A stretch of DNA of 41,583 bases from Sulfurimonas sp. UBA6014 (GTDB lineage Bacteria; Campylobacterota; Campylobacteria; Campylobacterales; Sulfurimonadaceae), in assembly GCA_002428085.1 (NCBI GenBank), contig DJAA01000023.1, positions 1 through 41,583 of the forward strand. The letters run 5' to 3'. Under the pieces are notes generated by a model. The model was not told where the DNA came from and made no database searches. It was given only the letters and a program-made list of their open reading frames with translations. Each line of letters starts with the position of its first letter. Position 1 is the stretch's first letter. Below, in pieces: positions 1 through 7,540 of this stretch. Both the position numbers and the translations under genes were made by a program.

Positions 1-48
1 TCATGGCGAGCAAAGCGAAGCAACCTAAATGTGAACAATAAAAGAAGT

Positions 49-450
49 CTAATCCAAAAATGATAAATCTTTTTTACAAAATGACTTAGCATTATGCTGT
101 AAGCTCGCTGTCAACTCCTCTTCTCTCTCTCCATCTATTGGATAACTTACCATAGTAGATTTTAAAGATTCTCCTAAAAAGTTATCAAAAGTTTTTTTCA
201 CAATATTTGCACCATATTTATCCGTATAAAGAAGGACAAAAAAGTAATCTGAGCCGTAGTTGATGATAGAATCAGATGTTCTAAGTATGCTCTCCAAAGA
301 ATCCTTGAGCACTTTTTTTTCGATGTCAGAAAAATCACAATAAAGAAGCGTAAAACTTTCAGCTCGGCTCTCATCAATTCTTTGAGCAATTCCTATACTT
401 AAGCTAATCAACGGTTTATAGTCTTCAAATGTAAAATGTATCCCCGCCAT
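49..450 (-). CDS. Small degenerate GGDEF-like protein, function unknown
   Basis: A 133-residue soluble protein with no signal peptide or membrane segment. Its central pattern matches a GGDEF (diguanylate cyclase) fold: a strand FTLLYCDFSD, a helix ending RTSD, then INYGSDYFFVLLYTD where an active enzyme would read RYGGDEF, and a final strand ending SYPIDG, the usual Y-P-x-D-G near the end of GGDEF domains. The signature is GSDYF, so catalysis is unlikely; a c-di-GMP-related or purely structural role is inferred. The start has a good ribosome-binding site (AGGAG about 6 bases upstream), and a TATACT -10-like box lies at 494-489. It follows dnaG on the same strand after 74 bases and probably has its own promoter. 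It resembles the middle domain of the PilZ protein at 22,116. Confidence 0.7.
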   Translation of the reverse strand: MAGIHFTFEDYKPLISLSIGIAQRIDESRAESFTLLYCDFSDIEKKVLKDSLESILRTSDSIINYGSDYFFVLLYTDKYGANIVKKTFDNFLGESLKSTMVSYPIDGEREEELTASLQHNAKSFCKKDLSFLD

Positions 451-524
451 GGTCTCTCCTTTGTGGGTGCTGTTTTTTTAGTGGTGTTAGTATAGCTAAA
501 ATTTTCTACGCTCAAACTGTGACA

Positions 525-2189
525 TCAATCTCTTGAAGTGACGAGTTCCCCTCGTTTTAACTTTGCGATTTTGTCACGAAACTTGCGTATGCAAAAAGCT
601 TTTTGCTCAAACGAAATAGCTTTTTCACTATGTACTTTTTTGAGCTCTCGCTCATAATGTTTCGACAAAAAAGCCAATAGCTCAGAACGAAGCGCCTCTT
701 CATCACTAAGAGCTGCAATGGTATCATCGACTAAAAGTGCCATAAGTTCTGGGGCTTCATAAAGTCCCCTTAAAGCTAAATCTAACTCTCTTGAGTGAAA
801 CTGTAAAAGGGAAGGGTCAAGGACATCTAAAATTTGATCTATCAAATCAGGGTGTTCCAAAACTGTTTTGATAAGACTTAGCTCCCACATATCTACATGA
901 GATTTTTTTTGCATCAAACCAGAAGGAGTGTTAGTGTTAGTGAGTGTTTTGTTTGTTAGTCGAACGTAGGATGGGCTTATCCCGAGTCTTGATGCGAGAT
1001 AAGGTTTATACTCCTCTTGTAACATGCTTGAGAGTGTTTTTAAGTACGCAATCCCCTCATGCATGGAAGCTTCTTTTGCTTTTGGATCTGAGAGATTGTA
1101 AAGCGCTAAAATCTCATCTATAACAAACTCTATAAAAGGTTTTGGGGTTCTAAACATAAGAGAGAGCTCTTCAATCGCACCTTTTTGAACCATATCAGCG
1201 GGGTCAAGTCCGCCTTCAAAAATCACCACTCCCCCATCAAAACCCGAAGCACTTAAAAGTTTTGCTGCCTTGAGTGCTGCCGCGCGACCTGCATTATCTC
1301 CATCATATGCCATGATAACTTTTACTTCACCCTTTCTCAAAAGCGGTAAATGTTCAACCGTAAGTGCTGTCCCTAGTGTAGCAACAGCATTGGTAAAACC
1401 CGCCTGATGGAGCATGATGACATCTAAATACCCTTCAGTTATGATGATTTCGTGCAGCTTAAAGATAGTTTGTTTTGCATGGTGATACGCGTATAAAAGA
1501 CGAGATTTATTAAAAAAAGGTGTCTCTGGTGAGTTAATATATTTTGCTTGGTGTCCCGTAATCGTCCTTCCCCCAAAGCCAACAATCGTACCATTGGTCG
1601 CATGAATAGGAAAAGTAATACGCTCTATAAATCTGGCGTACGTTGTTTTATTCTCCTCGTTATAACCCACAACTCCCATCTCTATGGCTTCTGACATATT
1701 GAACATTTGCGATTTTATGTAGTGTATCGTTGCGTTTGAATCTGCTGCATATCCAATGCCAAATTTCTCAACACTGCTCTCGTAAATACCCCTTTGTTTT
1801 ATGTAAGCAAGCGCGGTTGGTTTGGAGATAAGAAGATTTTGGTACCACTGACTCACTTTTTCCATCAGATGTGAGCGTGGTTTGTTTTGTTTGTTATCTG
1901 TATAGCCGAGTGAAAAGTTATAAGAAGATGCAAGTTTTTCAAGAGCCTCTGGGTAGCTAAGCTTTTCGTACTCCATGACAAATTTTACACTGTCACCGCC
2001 CACACCGCACCCAAAACAGTGGTAAATCTGCTTTTGTGGGCTCACCGTAAAGGAAGCTGTTTTTTCGCCGTGAAAAGGGCAAGGTGCTTTGAAGTTTGCT
2101 CCTGACTTTTTAAGTTCCAAATAGGAGCCAACAACATCAACAATATCGAGTCTCGCTTTTAAAGCTTCAATGGAATCTTGAGTAATCAT
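525..2189 (-). CDS. dnaG: DNA primase DnaG
   Basis: Makes RNA primers for the lagging strand and for initiation, working with the replicative helicase DnaB. The 554-residue length is normal for the phylum. A CHC2 zinc finger lies near residues 37-65 (CPFH then CFGCGVGGD), followed by the primase catalytic core and the TOPRIM domain with ITEGYLDV and the AYDGDNAGRAA metal-binding stretch. The C-terminal helical part is the presumed DnaB-binding domain. The ATG at 2189 has no clear Shine-Dalgarno, but a perfect TATAAT ends 6 bases upstream, which would place the transcript start on the ATG itself. It is divergent from rpsU, unlike the enterobacterial rpsU-dnaG-rpoD operon. Confidence 0.97.
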   Translation of the reverse strand: MITQDSIEALKARLDIVDVVGSYLELKKSGANFKAPCPFHGEKTASFTVSPQKQIYHCFGCGVGGDSVKFVMEYEKLSYPEALEKLASSYNFSLGYTDNKQNKPRSHLMEKVSQWYQNLLISKPTALAYIKQRGIYESSVEKFGIGYAADSNATIHYIKSQMFNMSEAIEMGVVGYNEENKTTYARFIERITFPIHATNGTIVGFGGRTITGHQAKYINSPETPFFNKSRLLYAYHHAKQTIFKLHEIIITEGYLDVIMLHQAGFTNAVATLGTALTVEHLPLLRKGEVKVIMAYDGDNAGRAAALKAAKLLSASGFDGGVVIFEGGLDPADMVQKGAIEELSLMFRTPKPFIEFVIDEILALYNLSDPKAKEASMHEGIAYLKTLSSMLQEEYKPYLASRLGISPSYVRLTNKTLTNTNTPSGLMQKKSHVDMWELSLIKTVLEHPDLIDQILDVLDPSLLQFHSRELDLALRGLYEAPELMALLVDDTIAALSDEEALRSELLAFLSKHYERELKKVHSEKAISFEQKAFCIRKFRDKIAKLKRGELVTSRD

Positions 2190-2195
2190 GGGGAA

Positions 2196-2219
2196 ATTAT
2201 ACCTTTTTTATGATACAAT
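2196..2219. promoter_or_regulatory. Back-to-back -10 elements for dnaG and rpsU
   Basis: On the minus strand TATAAT (2201-2196) faces dnaG. On the plus strand an extended -10, TGATACAAT (2211-2219), faces rpsU, whose ATG is 38 bases further on. The two hexamers are 12 bases apart within the 68-base divergent gap. No -35 consensus is visible, which is usual for sigma-70 promoters of this phylum. Inferred from sequence only. Confidence 0.55.
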
Positions 2220-2257
2220 CCCGTCTCCAAAAATTTAAAGAAAGTGGGTGATGTGAT

Positions 2258-2470
2258 ATGCCTGGTATTATACTACGAAGCGATGATAATTTTGATGCTT
2301 CTTACCGCCGTTTCAAAAAACAGACTGACCGTAACTTAATTGTGACGGAAGCTCGTGCTCGCCGTTTCCATGAAACAGCAACTGAAAAGTTGAAGAAGTT
2401 CAAAATAGCATCTCGTAAAAAAATGCTTAAACGCCTCTATATGATGAGACGTTACGAGTCAAGACTGTAA
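2258..2470 (+). CDS. rpsU: Small ribosomal subunit protein bS21
   Basis: A 70-residue basic protein with the family hallmark of an N-terminal MPGIILRSDDNFDASYRRFKK stretch and a C-terminal run of arginine and lysine ending RRYESRL. bS21 joins the 30S subunit late and assists mRNA binding during initiation. The start has GGGTGA a few bases upstream and an extended -10 promoter at 2211-2219. An intrinsic terminator lies about 30 bases after the stop, so the gene is probably transcribed alone. It neighbours dnaG as in many bacteria, but here the two genes diverge. Confidence 0.97.
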   Translation: MPGIILRSDDNFDASYRRFKKQTDRNLIVTEARARRFHETATEKLKKFKIASRKKMLKRLYMMRRYESRL

Positions 2471-2497
2471 AAACCGCATAACATCGTAGTTATGGGC

Positions 2498-2529
2498 TTT
2501 AAAAGCACCTTTTTGGTTCGCTTTTTAAG
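2498..2529 (+). terminator. Intrinsic terminator after rpsU
   Basis: AAAAGCACC (2501-2509) pairs with GGT-tc-GCTTTT (2515-2525) around a TTTTT loop, and the 3' arm runs into a T tract ending at 2526. Flanking CTT/AAG can extend the stem. A second small hairpin (CATAAC/GTTATG, about 2477-2494) precedes it. The pairing is visible; the function is inferred. Confidence 0.65.
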
Positions 2530-2675
2530 TCCATTTCTACCCTATTTATCCCTAACTAAAAACCATCCTGAAACTCCTTTTTTACCACGAAGCTTTTAGC
2601 CCTAGTTTTTCCTATTGCATAATTCGGGTTCAAGTAGCACAAAGGGCGAGAAAAAGCATTAACACAAGTCAAGAC
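2530..2675. other. Intergenic spacer between rpsU and dgt
   Basis: The two flanking genes converge here. No credible open reading frame, tRNA or repeat family was seen. A short palindrome AAGTC-AA-GACTT lies just before the dgt stop (about 2664-2675), too small to call a terminator. Confidence 0.5.
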
Positions 2676-3773
2676 TTATAACTTCCCGTACATCTCATTA
2701 TAAAAACTAAGGGCATATCTGTCACTCATGTTGGCTATGTAATCGGCTACGACTCGGTGTTTGGCTCTGACATCTAACTGCTTGTAGTAAAACTCCGGAA
2801 GCATTTTTTCTTCTTCCATGAGTCCGCTATAGAGCCCTTTTATCGCCTGTTTTCCTGCGAACATTTTAATCATAATATTTTTGTGCTGATAGAGTTTTTG
2901 AAAAAGAATTTTTTTTAGCTTTTTGATTTTTGTCTCTAGTTCTGGGGCAAAACCGATAGGAATATCACATCCGCTCTCTATGGTTGCACATAAAATATCA
3001 CCTGTTTGCACCTTTGTTTTAGAGAATTCCATAAGTGAATAGACAAGATGGTTGATAAGATGAGAGCTAAATCGGTAGCGAAACATCTCGTCATTTTCAA
3101 GTCCGACCCCTTCATGAGAAACTTTTTGTAAAATTTCACAAATGAGTTCGCTCTCTTTTAAATCATCAAAATGAATCAATCCTGAGTTGACACCATCGTC
3201 TATATCGTGGCTTATATAGGCTATCTCATCAGCACGGTCAACGACCATGGCTTCTATGGAAGGGTGTGTTTCAAGGTTGAACTGCTCATGAATGTGTGGC
3301 GGTAAAAAGCTTTTTTTATAAGGGTAAGAGTGTTTTAAAATACCCTCAAGCGTGGCAAAAGAGAGGTTAAGTCCATCATACGCTTTATATCTTTTTTCTA
3401 AGCGGGAGACTACTCTAAAACTTTGGAAGTTGTGTTCAAAGCCGTTTGCAAAACCGTCCTCTTTTAAACACTCATCTAGTGCGTCACCGCCGATGTGACC
3501 AAAAGGAGTGTGCCCTAAATCGTGTGCAAGAGCGATGGCTTCGGCAAGTGCTTCATTCAGCCCTAGCGAAGAGGTGATAGAGCGGGCAATTTGTGAAACT
3601 TCTATGGAGTGCGTCAGGCGAGTGCGAAAAAAATCCCCCTCTTGGTTGAGAAAAACCTGTGTTTTATACTCAAGCTTTCTAAAACTTCCCGAGTGGATAA
3701 TTCGGTCTCTGTCTCTGGCATAAGGGGAGCGAAAATCGTCGTCTACTTTATAAAATCTTTCATGAGGCTTCAT
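2676..3773 (-). CDS. dgt: dGTP triphosphohydrolase-like HD-domain protein
   Basis: Hydrolyses dNTPs (classically dGTP) to deoxynucleoside and triphosphate, helping balance dNTP pools. The 365-residue length matches the shorter bacterial Dgt-like subfamily. HD-domain metal ligands are visible: H in RLTHSIEVSQIARSI, the HD pair in AHDLGHTPFGHIGGDAL, and a downstream D in YISHDIDDG. The N-terminal pattern RDRDRIIHSGSFRKLEYKTQVF is typical of the family. Its ATG overlaps the phnA-like stop by one base (TAATG), implying translational coupling in an argB-phnA-dgt operon. The exact nucleotide preference cannot be read from sequence. Confidence 0.92.
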   Translation of the reverse strand: MKPHERFYKVDDDFRSPYARDRDRIIHSGSFRKLEYKTQVFLNQEGDFFRTRLTHSIEVSQIARSITSSLGLNEALAEAIALAHDLGHTPFGHIGGDALDECLKEDGFANGFEHNFQSFRVVSRLEKRYKAYDGLNLSFATLEGILKHSYPYKKSFLPPHIHEQFNLETHPSIEAMVVDRADEIAYISHDIDDGVNSGLIHFDDLKESELICEILQKVSHEGVGLENDEMFRYRFSSHLINHLVYSLMEFSKTKVQTGDILCATIESGCDIPIGFAPELETKIKKLKKILFQKLYQHKNIMIKMFAGKQAIKGLYSGLMEEEKMLPEFYYKQLDVRAKHRVVADYIANMSDRYALSFYNEMYGKL

Positions 3774-4327
3774 TATGCTTTTTTCAAAAACTCTGTTTTT
3801 AGGAAGATTTTTGTCCCGTTTACTCTTCCTTCAATATGGTCATCCATATCCGCTGGAAGTCCTATGCGCGTTACGGTTGTTCCGCGTTTTGCAGTAAAAC
3901 CAGCACCTTTTACTTCTAAATCTTTCAAAATAACCACGCTGTCTCCAGCTTGAAGAATAACTCCGTTTGCGTCTTTGTGAACTAGCTTGCTCTGCGGAGC
4001 AATCAAAGCCGCATCCACCCATTTTTGTTCAGCATCTTCTAGATAAATCATCTCAAGCAAATCTTGACGCCCTAATTTATTCAATAAAATGGTGCTCATA
4101 ACCTTCACGGCCACAACCTCACTCCACATGCTGTCATTTAAACAGTTAAAATGGTTTTCATCTAAAGTTTCATTTTTGATTTGTTCTTGGCATATGGAAC
4201 AAGCGTAAATTGATTGCTCTGAGCTTCCATCTGAAGGTGCTACTTCTAAAATGCCTAAACTTTCACTGCTCCCGCAAAGCTCACAAACTCCGCCACTTCT
4301 TGCACTTAACTCTTTTTCTATGTTCAT
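3773..4327 (-). CDS. PhnA/YjdM-family zinc-ribbon protein
   Basis: A 184-residue protein with two parts. The N-terminal zinc ribbon has two Cys pairs (CELCG about residues 15-19 and CSIC about 42-45). The C-terminal PhnA domain is recognisable from DANGVILQAGDSVVILKDLEVKGAG followed by a KRGTTV segment. Despite the name, the family is not established as acting in phosphonate breakdown and its cellular role is unclear. It sits between argB (11-base gap) and dgt (1-base overlap) on the same strand, so it is probably co-transcribed with them. The middle third is more variable than the two ends. Confidence 0.85.
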   Translation of the reverse strand: MNIEKELSARSGGVCELCGSSESLGILEVAPSDGSSEQSIYACSICQEQIKNETLDENHFNCLNDSMWSEVVAVKVMSTILLNKLGRQDLLEMIYLEDAEQKWVDAALIAPQSKLVHKDANGVILQAGDSVVILKDLEVKGAGFTAKRGTTVTRIGLPADMDDHIEGRVNGTKIFLKTEFLKKA

Positions 4328-4338
4328 AATTTGCCTTT

Positions 4339-5190
4339 TTATTTTTTTATAACGGTTCCAATACCTTGACTTGTGAGTATTTCCAGTAAAAGCGAATGCT
4401 CCACTCTGCCGTCTATGATGTGTGCTTTTTCTACTCCGCCGTTGATTGCTTCAAGGCAGGCATCGACTTTTGGTATCATCCCGCCGCTGATTGTTCCATC
4501 GGCTTTATAGGCTTGTATTTGTCCCTGCGTGAGCGTATCGAGCAAATTTTTATTTTTATCGAGAACGCCTATGATGTCTGTCATGAAGATTACTTTTCGA
4601 GCACCGATGGCAGCTGCAATTTTGCTCGCTGCTAGATCAGCATTGATGTTAAAACCAGGATGACCGATTTCATTTGCTGAAGCTATGGGCGCAATCACGG
4701 GGATAAATTTATCCGCCAATAAATTTGCTATTACTTTGCTGTCGATATTGACGATTTCACCCACAAGCCCATATTTTCCATCATCTTTAGGGATTGCCGT
4801 CATGAAATTTGCATCTTTTCCCGTCATGCCCAGTGCCTTTGCACCGTGCATGTTGAGTAGTGTGGTTATCTCTTTGTTGATGCTTCCGCCAAGAACCATT
4901 TCGACGACTTCCATGACTTGTGCGTCGGTGACTCGCATGCCATCAACAAACTCACTTTTTATCTCAAGCCTCTCAAGCATTTCGTTTATTTTATTTCCCC
5001 CGCCATGAACGATAACAGGTTTTATTCCCACAAGATATAAAAGAATAATGTCTTGTGCGAACTTATCTTTTAGCTCAGGATTTAACTGTGCTGCACCGCC
5101 GTATTTGATGACAAAAATTTCATTTGCATATTTTTTTATATAAGGGAGTGCTTCAAGAAGAGTCTGTGCTGTCTCAAGTTTTTTAATCAA
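4339..5190 (-). CDS. argB: Acetylglutamate kinase
   Basis: Phosphorylates N-acetyl-L-glutamate, the second step of arginine synthesis, in the cytoplasm. Family motifs are IKYGGAA near the N-terminus, VHGGGNKIN for substrate binding, FNINADLAASKIAAAIGA, and FMTDIIGVLD. I place the start at a TTG (5190-5188), giving 283 residues, because GAGGAAGG lies 7 bases upstream and an extended -10 (TGCTATAAT, 5232-5224) lies just beyond. A longer reading frame from 5235 would start inside that promoter and has no ribosome-binding site. It leads the argB-phnA-dgt operon. Confidence 0.93.
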   Translation of the reverse strand: MIKKLETAQTLLEALPYIKKYANEIFVIKYGGAAQLNPELKDKFAQDIILLYLVGIKPVIVHGGGNKINEMLERLEIKSEFVDGMRVTDAQVMEVVEMVLGGSINKEITTLLNMHGAKALGMTGKDANFMTAIPKDDGKYGLVGEIVNIDSKVIANLLADKFIPVIAPIASANEIGHPGFNINADLAASKIAAAIGARKVIFMTDIIGVLDKNKNLLDTLTQGQIQAYKADGTISGGMIPKVDACLEAINGGVEKAHIIDGRVEHSLLLEILTSQGIGTVIKK

Positions 5191-5223
5191 ATGTAATCCT
5201 TCCTCGTGCCATTTAAGGGAAAA

Positions 5224-5232
5224 ATTATAGCA
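5224..5232 (-). promoter_or_regulatory. Extended -10 promoter of argB operon
   Basis: On the minus strand the sequence reads TGCTATAAT, a perfect extended -10. The predicted start near 5217 gives a leader of about 27 bases that includes the strong Shine-Dalgarno of argB. No -35 consensus is seen. Confidence 0.6.
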
Positions 5233-5253
5233 CAAAGGATGAAAATATTGCCA

Positions 5254-6489
5254 CTACCTTTGTCCTCTTGAAGAGGGAGCTCTGTTGCTTGGTCGAGCGC
5301 GATTATTTGAGCCTCTTGAGCCTTTTTTTTGAATCGGCTCTGCTTTGATGGATGGGTCTGGAGCAAAACCTTTTACGACAAATTTATGGATATCTTTTTT
5401 GATGAGTTTTTCAATATTTTCCAAAAGTTCTTTCTCGTCTATGCACACCAAAGAGAGTGCCTCTCCAAAATTGCCTGCGCGCCCCGTTCGTCCGATGCGA
5501 TGAACATAGTCCTCAGGAACATTGGGCAGCTCAAAGTTGACAACATGGGGGAGTTGGTCTATGTCTATACCGCGAGCAGCGATATCTGTAGCAACGAGAA
5601 CTCTTACCTCGCCTGCTTTAAAGTCCGCCAAAGCTTTTGTTCTTGCGTTTTGACTCTTATTTCCATGAATGGCGACAGAGGTGATACCATCTTTTTCAAG
5701 CTGTTCGCTGAGGCGGTTTGCCCCATGTTTTGTCCGTGTAAAAACCAAAACTTGCTTCCAGTTTCCTTGAAGTATGAGATGCGAGAGAAGTTCACGTTTT
5801 TTCTCTTTATCTACGGGATGAATAACTTGTGTAACCTGCTCAGAAGAGGTGTTCGTCCCTGAAACTTCAACATAAGCAGGCGATTTTAAAAGGCTATCGG
5901 TGAGTTTTTTGATTTCGGCTGAAAAAGTAGCCGAAAAAAGAAGATTTTGACGAGTTTTAGGCAAAATTGCTAAAATTTTTCTAATATCATTGATAAATCC
6001 CATATCAAGCATTCTATCAGCTTCATCTAAAATGAGAAAATCTACTTTTGAGAGGTCTATTGTTTTTTGCCCAACATGGTCTAAAAGTCGCCCTGGAGTT
6101 GCTATAACAATGTCGACACCTTTTCTCAGCGCAACAATTTGTGGGTTTACTTTTACTCCACCAAAAATGACTAAAGATTTAAATGGAAGAAACTTCCCAT
6201 ACAGAGCTACACTCTCAGCCACCTGCGCTGCGAGTTCTCTTGTTGGGGTCAAAATAAGCACACGAACAACAGGTTTTCCAGCATGAGGCTTATGACGACT
6301 CAAGAGTTCTAACATGGGGAGTGTAAAACCAGCCGTTTTCCCCGTTCCCGTTTGTGCACCTGCCAAGAGGTCTCTCTTGGCAAGTATGATAGGAATCGCT
6401 TCTTTTTGAACAGGAGTTGGCTCAGTATAACCTTGTTCTTTGATTGCACGAAGGAGCGGTTCTGAGAGTCCGAGTTGTTTGAATGGCAT
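5254..6489 (-). CDS. rhlE: DEAD-box RNA helicase, RhlE type
   Basis: An ATP-dependent RNA helicase of 411 residues, presumably remodelling structured RNA and ribosome precursors. All core motifs are visible: Q motif (PTPVQ), Walker A AQTGTGKT, PTRELAAQV, DEAD, SAT (FSATF), TDIAARGIDI, and motif VI HRIGRTGR. The C-terminal tail (about residues 375-411) is a short basic, Ser/Arg/Asn-rich extension, as in other RhlE proteins. AGGA lies 8 bases before the ATG. An extended -10 far upstream (6624-6616) implies a leader of about 120 bases containing a large inverted repeat (6515-6595). It is divergent from a gene encoding a degenerate helicase-like protein. Confidence 0.95.
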   Translation of the reverse strand: MPFKQLGLSEPLLRAIKEQGYTEPTPVQKEAIPIILAKRDLLAGAQTGTGKTAGFTLPMLELLSRHKPHAGKPVVRVLILTPTRELAAQVAESVALYGKFLPFKSLVIFGGVKVNPQIVALRKGVDIVIATPGRLLDHVGQKTIDLSKVDFLILDEADRMLDMGFINDIRKILAILPKTRQNLLFSATFSAEIKKLTDSLLKSPAYVEVSGTNTSSEQVTQVIHPVDKEKKRELLSHLILQGNWKQVLVFTRTKHGANRLSEQLEKDGITSVAIHGNKSQNARTKALADFKAGEVRVLVATDIAARGIDIDQLPHVVNFELPNVPEDYVHRIGRTGRAGNFGEALSLVCIDEKELLENIEKLIKKDIHKFVVKGFAPDPSIKAEPIQKKGSRGSNNRARPSNRAPSSRGQR

Positions 6490-6514
6490 TGATATAATCC
6501 TAAAAGCATTAGAT

Positions 6515-6595
6515 TTCTTGCAAAACTTAAAACACGCTCACTAAGGCTTCGCTTACGCTGTAGAATCGTTCGCTTAGTTTTGAGGTTTGCAAGAA
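6515..6595. repeat. Long inverted repeat in the rhlE upstream region
   Basis: Arms 6515-6533 (TTCTTGCAAAACTTAAAAC) and 6577-6595 (GTTTTGAGGTTTGCAAGAA) are complementary at 17 of 19 positions and enclose 43 bases. The loop has two related AAGCGAA copies on the minus strand and a CTAAG/CTTAG pair. The element lies in the 214-base divergent gap between rhlE and the gene at 6704. It would be in the rhlE leader if the 6624-6616 promoter is used. It could be an RNA regulatory structure or a small mobile palindromic element; no target-site duplication is evident. Confidence 0.75.
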
Positions 6596-6615
6596 GTTTA
6601 TTGTAAATTTATTTC

Positions 6616-6624
6616 ATTGTAGCA
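6616..6624 (-). promoter_or_regulatory. Candidate extended -10 promoter of rhlE
   Basis: The minus strand reads TGCTACAAT, a good extended -10. Start of transcription near 6609 would give rhlE a leader of about 120 bases that contains the inverted repeat. Sequence match only. Confidence 0.45.
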
Positions 6625-6672
6625 TAATTCAGGCATAGATTTAAAAATGAACCCCTAAGTCTTGTTTTACGC

Positions 6673-6678
6673 TATAAT
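6673..6678 (+). promoter_or_regulatory. Candidate -10 box for the gene at 6704
   Basis: TATAAT on the plus strand, 25 bases before the ATG at 6704. An AAGGA ribosome-binding site (6693-6697) lies between them. This supports the internal ATG rather than the in-frame codon at 6662. Confidence 0.5.
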
Positions 6679-6703
6679 TTCGCCACTTATTCAAGGATTT
6701 TTT

Positions 6704-7540
6704 ATGTCATCAACTGCTACAACTTTAAAGCGTCACAATCACCGCGTTCACCCATGCAAGCCTGAACAAAAACAAGAACTTTTACATTTACTGCTTCATA
6801 AAAACAGTGATAAAACTATTTTAGTCGTCACTTCAGATGTCACGATAGATACTCTAAAAGATTTTAAAAATGTAACCGTTGTCAGTGACGAAGATTTAGA
6901 AAAATCTTCTGATTTAACATGTGAGCTTATGATTAGTTATAACTTACCGCAAAAAGCTATTTTGTATATGGCTCGCATCGCTCGCTCAAGTGAACATGCG
7001 TTAATCTTGCTATCGCTTGAGGAAGAAACACTTTTGTACCCCATAGAAACACTTTTAGGAAGAACTCTTCTGCAAGAGACTATCAAAGGTTTTGAAACCA
7101 TCATCCCAAAAGTGGAACCTCTTAAAAAAGAGTATAAACCAAAAGATGACAAAAAAGAGTACAAGCCAAAAAATCCGAATTTTAAAGGTGAGAAGAAAGA
7201 GTACAAACCTAAGAGTGCAGATTTTAAAGGTGAAAAAAAAGAGTACAAGTCTAAAAGCACTGAGGAGCGTGGTGATAAAAAGTATGGTGAAAAAAGAGAT
7301 GATAAACGTCCTGCAAAAAAACCGTACAATAAAGATGCTGATAAACCAAAATCTTGGGACAAAAAAGAGGCTAAAGGTTCGAAATATTTAGGAAAAGATG
7401 AAAATGGAAAAGCACTCTTTTCTGGAAAATCAGGAGAGAGAAACCATCGTCATGATGGTACTCCAAAAGAGTATGTTCCTAAAGTGCCAGGGAGAAAAAT
7501 ACATATCAAATCTCTTGAAAAAGCTGAGGATAGCAAATAG
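6704..7540 (+). CDS. Degenerate helicase C-domain protein with lysine-rich repeat tail
   Basis: 278 residues, not assigned to a named family. Residues about 10-140 parallel the second RecA-like domain of the neighbouring RhlE. RVHPCKPEQKQELLHLL matches RhlE's VIHPVDKEKKRELLSHL, and LMISYNLPQKAILYMARIAR matches its VVNFELPNVPEDYVHRIGR. It then has LILLSLEEETLLYPIE against LSLVCIDEKELLENIE. Motif VI is lost (ARIARSSE instead of HRIGRTGR), and the stretch holding TDIAARGID is missing, so it cannot be an ATPase. The remainder is extremely basic, with four KKEYKPK-type repeats. ATG 6704 has AAGGA 6 bases upstream. An RNA- or ribosome-binding accessory role is inferred. It abuts the convergent lipoprotein gene with no spacer. 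Confidence 0.75.
   Translation: MSSTATTLKRHNHRVHPCKPEQKQELLHLLLHKNSDKTILVVTSDVTIDTLKDFKNVTVVSDEDLEKSSDLTCELMISYNLPQKAILYMARIARSSEHALILLSLEEETLLYPIETLLGRTLLQETIKGFETIIPKVEPLKKEYKPKDDKKEYKPKNPNFKGEKKEYKPKSADFKGEKKEYKSKSTEERGDKKYGEKRDDKRPAKKPYNKDADKPKSWDKKEAKGSKYLGKDENGKALFSGKSGERNHRHDGTPKEYVPKVPGRKIHIKSLEKAEDSK
7124..7276 (+). repeat. In-frame repeats encoding KKEYKPK units
   Basis: Four consecutive units start KKEYKPK, KKEYKPK, KKEYKPK and KKEYKSK. The first is 27 bases and the next three are 42 bases each (units ending KGE, KGE, RGD). A weaker fifth copy (KKYGEK) follows. They form a disordered, strongly positive segment. Length variation between strains is likely but not shown here. Confidence 0.8.

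Noticed and set aside
1..48. Possible tail of a gene entering from the left
   Set aside because: Too short to recognise any protein or RNA.
2552..2580. AAGGAG followed by ATG and a four-codon frame (MVFS) downstream of dgt on the minus strand
   Set aside because: Too short and in a downstream spacer; a leader peptide would need a gene after it in that direction, but rpsU runs the other way.
2610..2650. GGGTTCAAGT resembling a tRNA T-loop
   Set aside because: No acceptor, D or anticodon stems could be folded around it on either strand.
6937..7362. 141-codon minus-strand frame opposite the lysine-rich gene
   Set aside because: It is the antisense image of the KKEYKPK repeats (giving LYSFFSPLK repeats) and has no promoter or ribosome-binding site.
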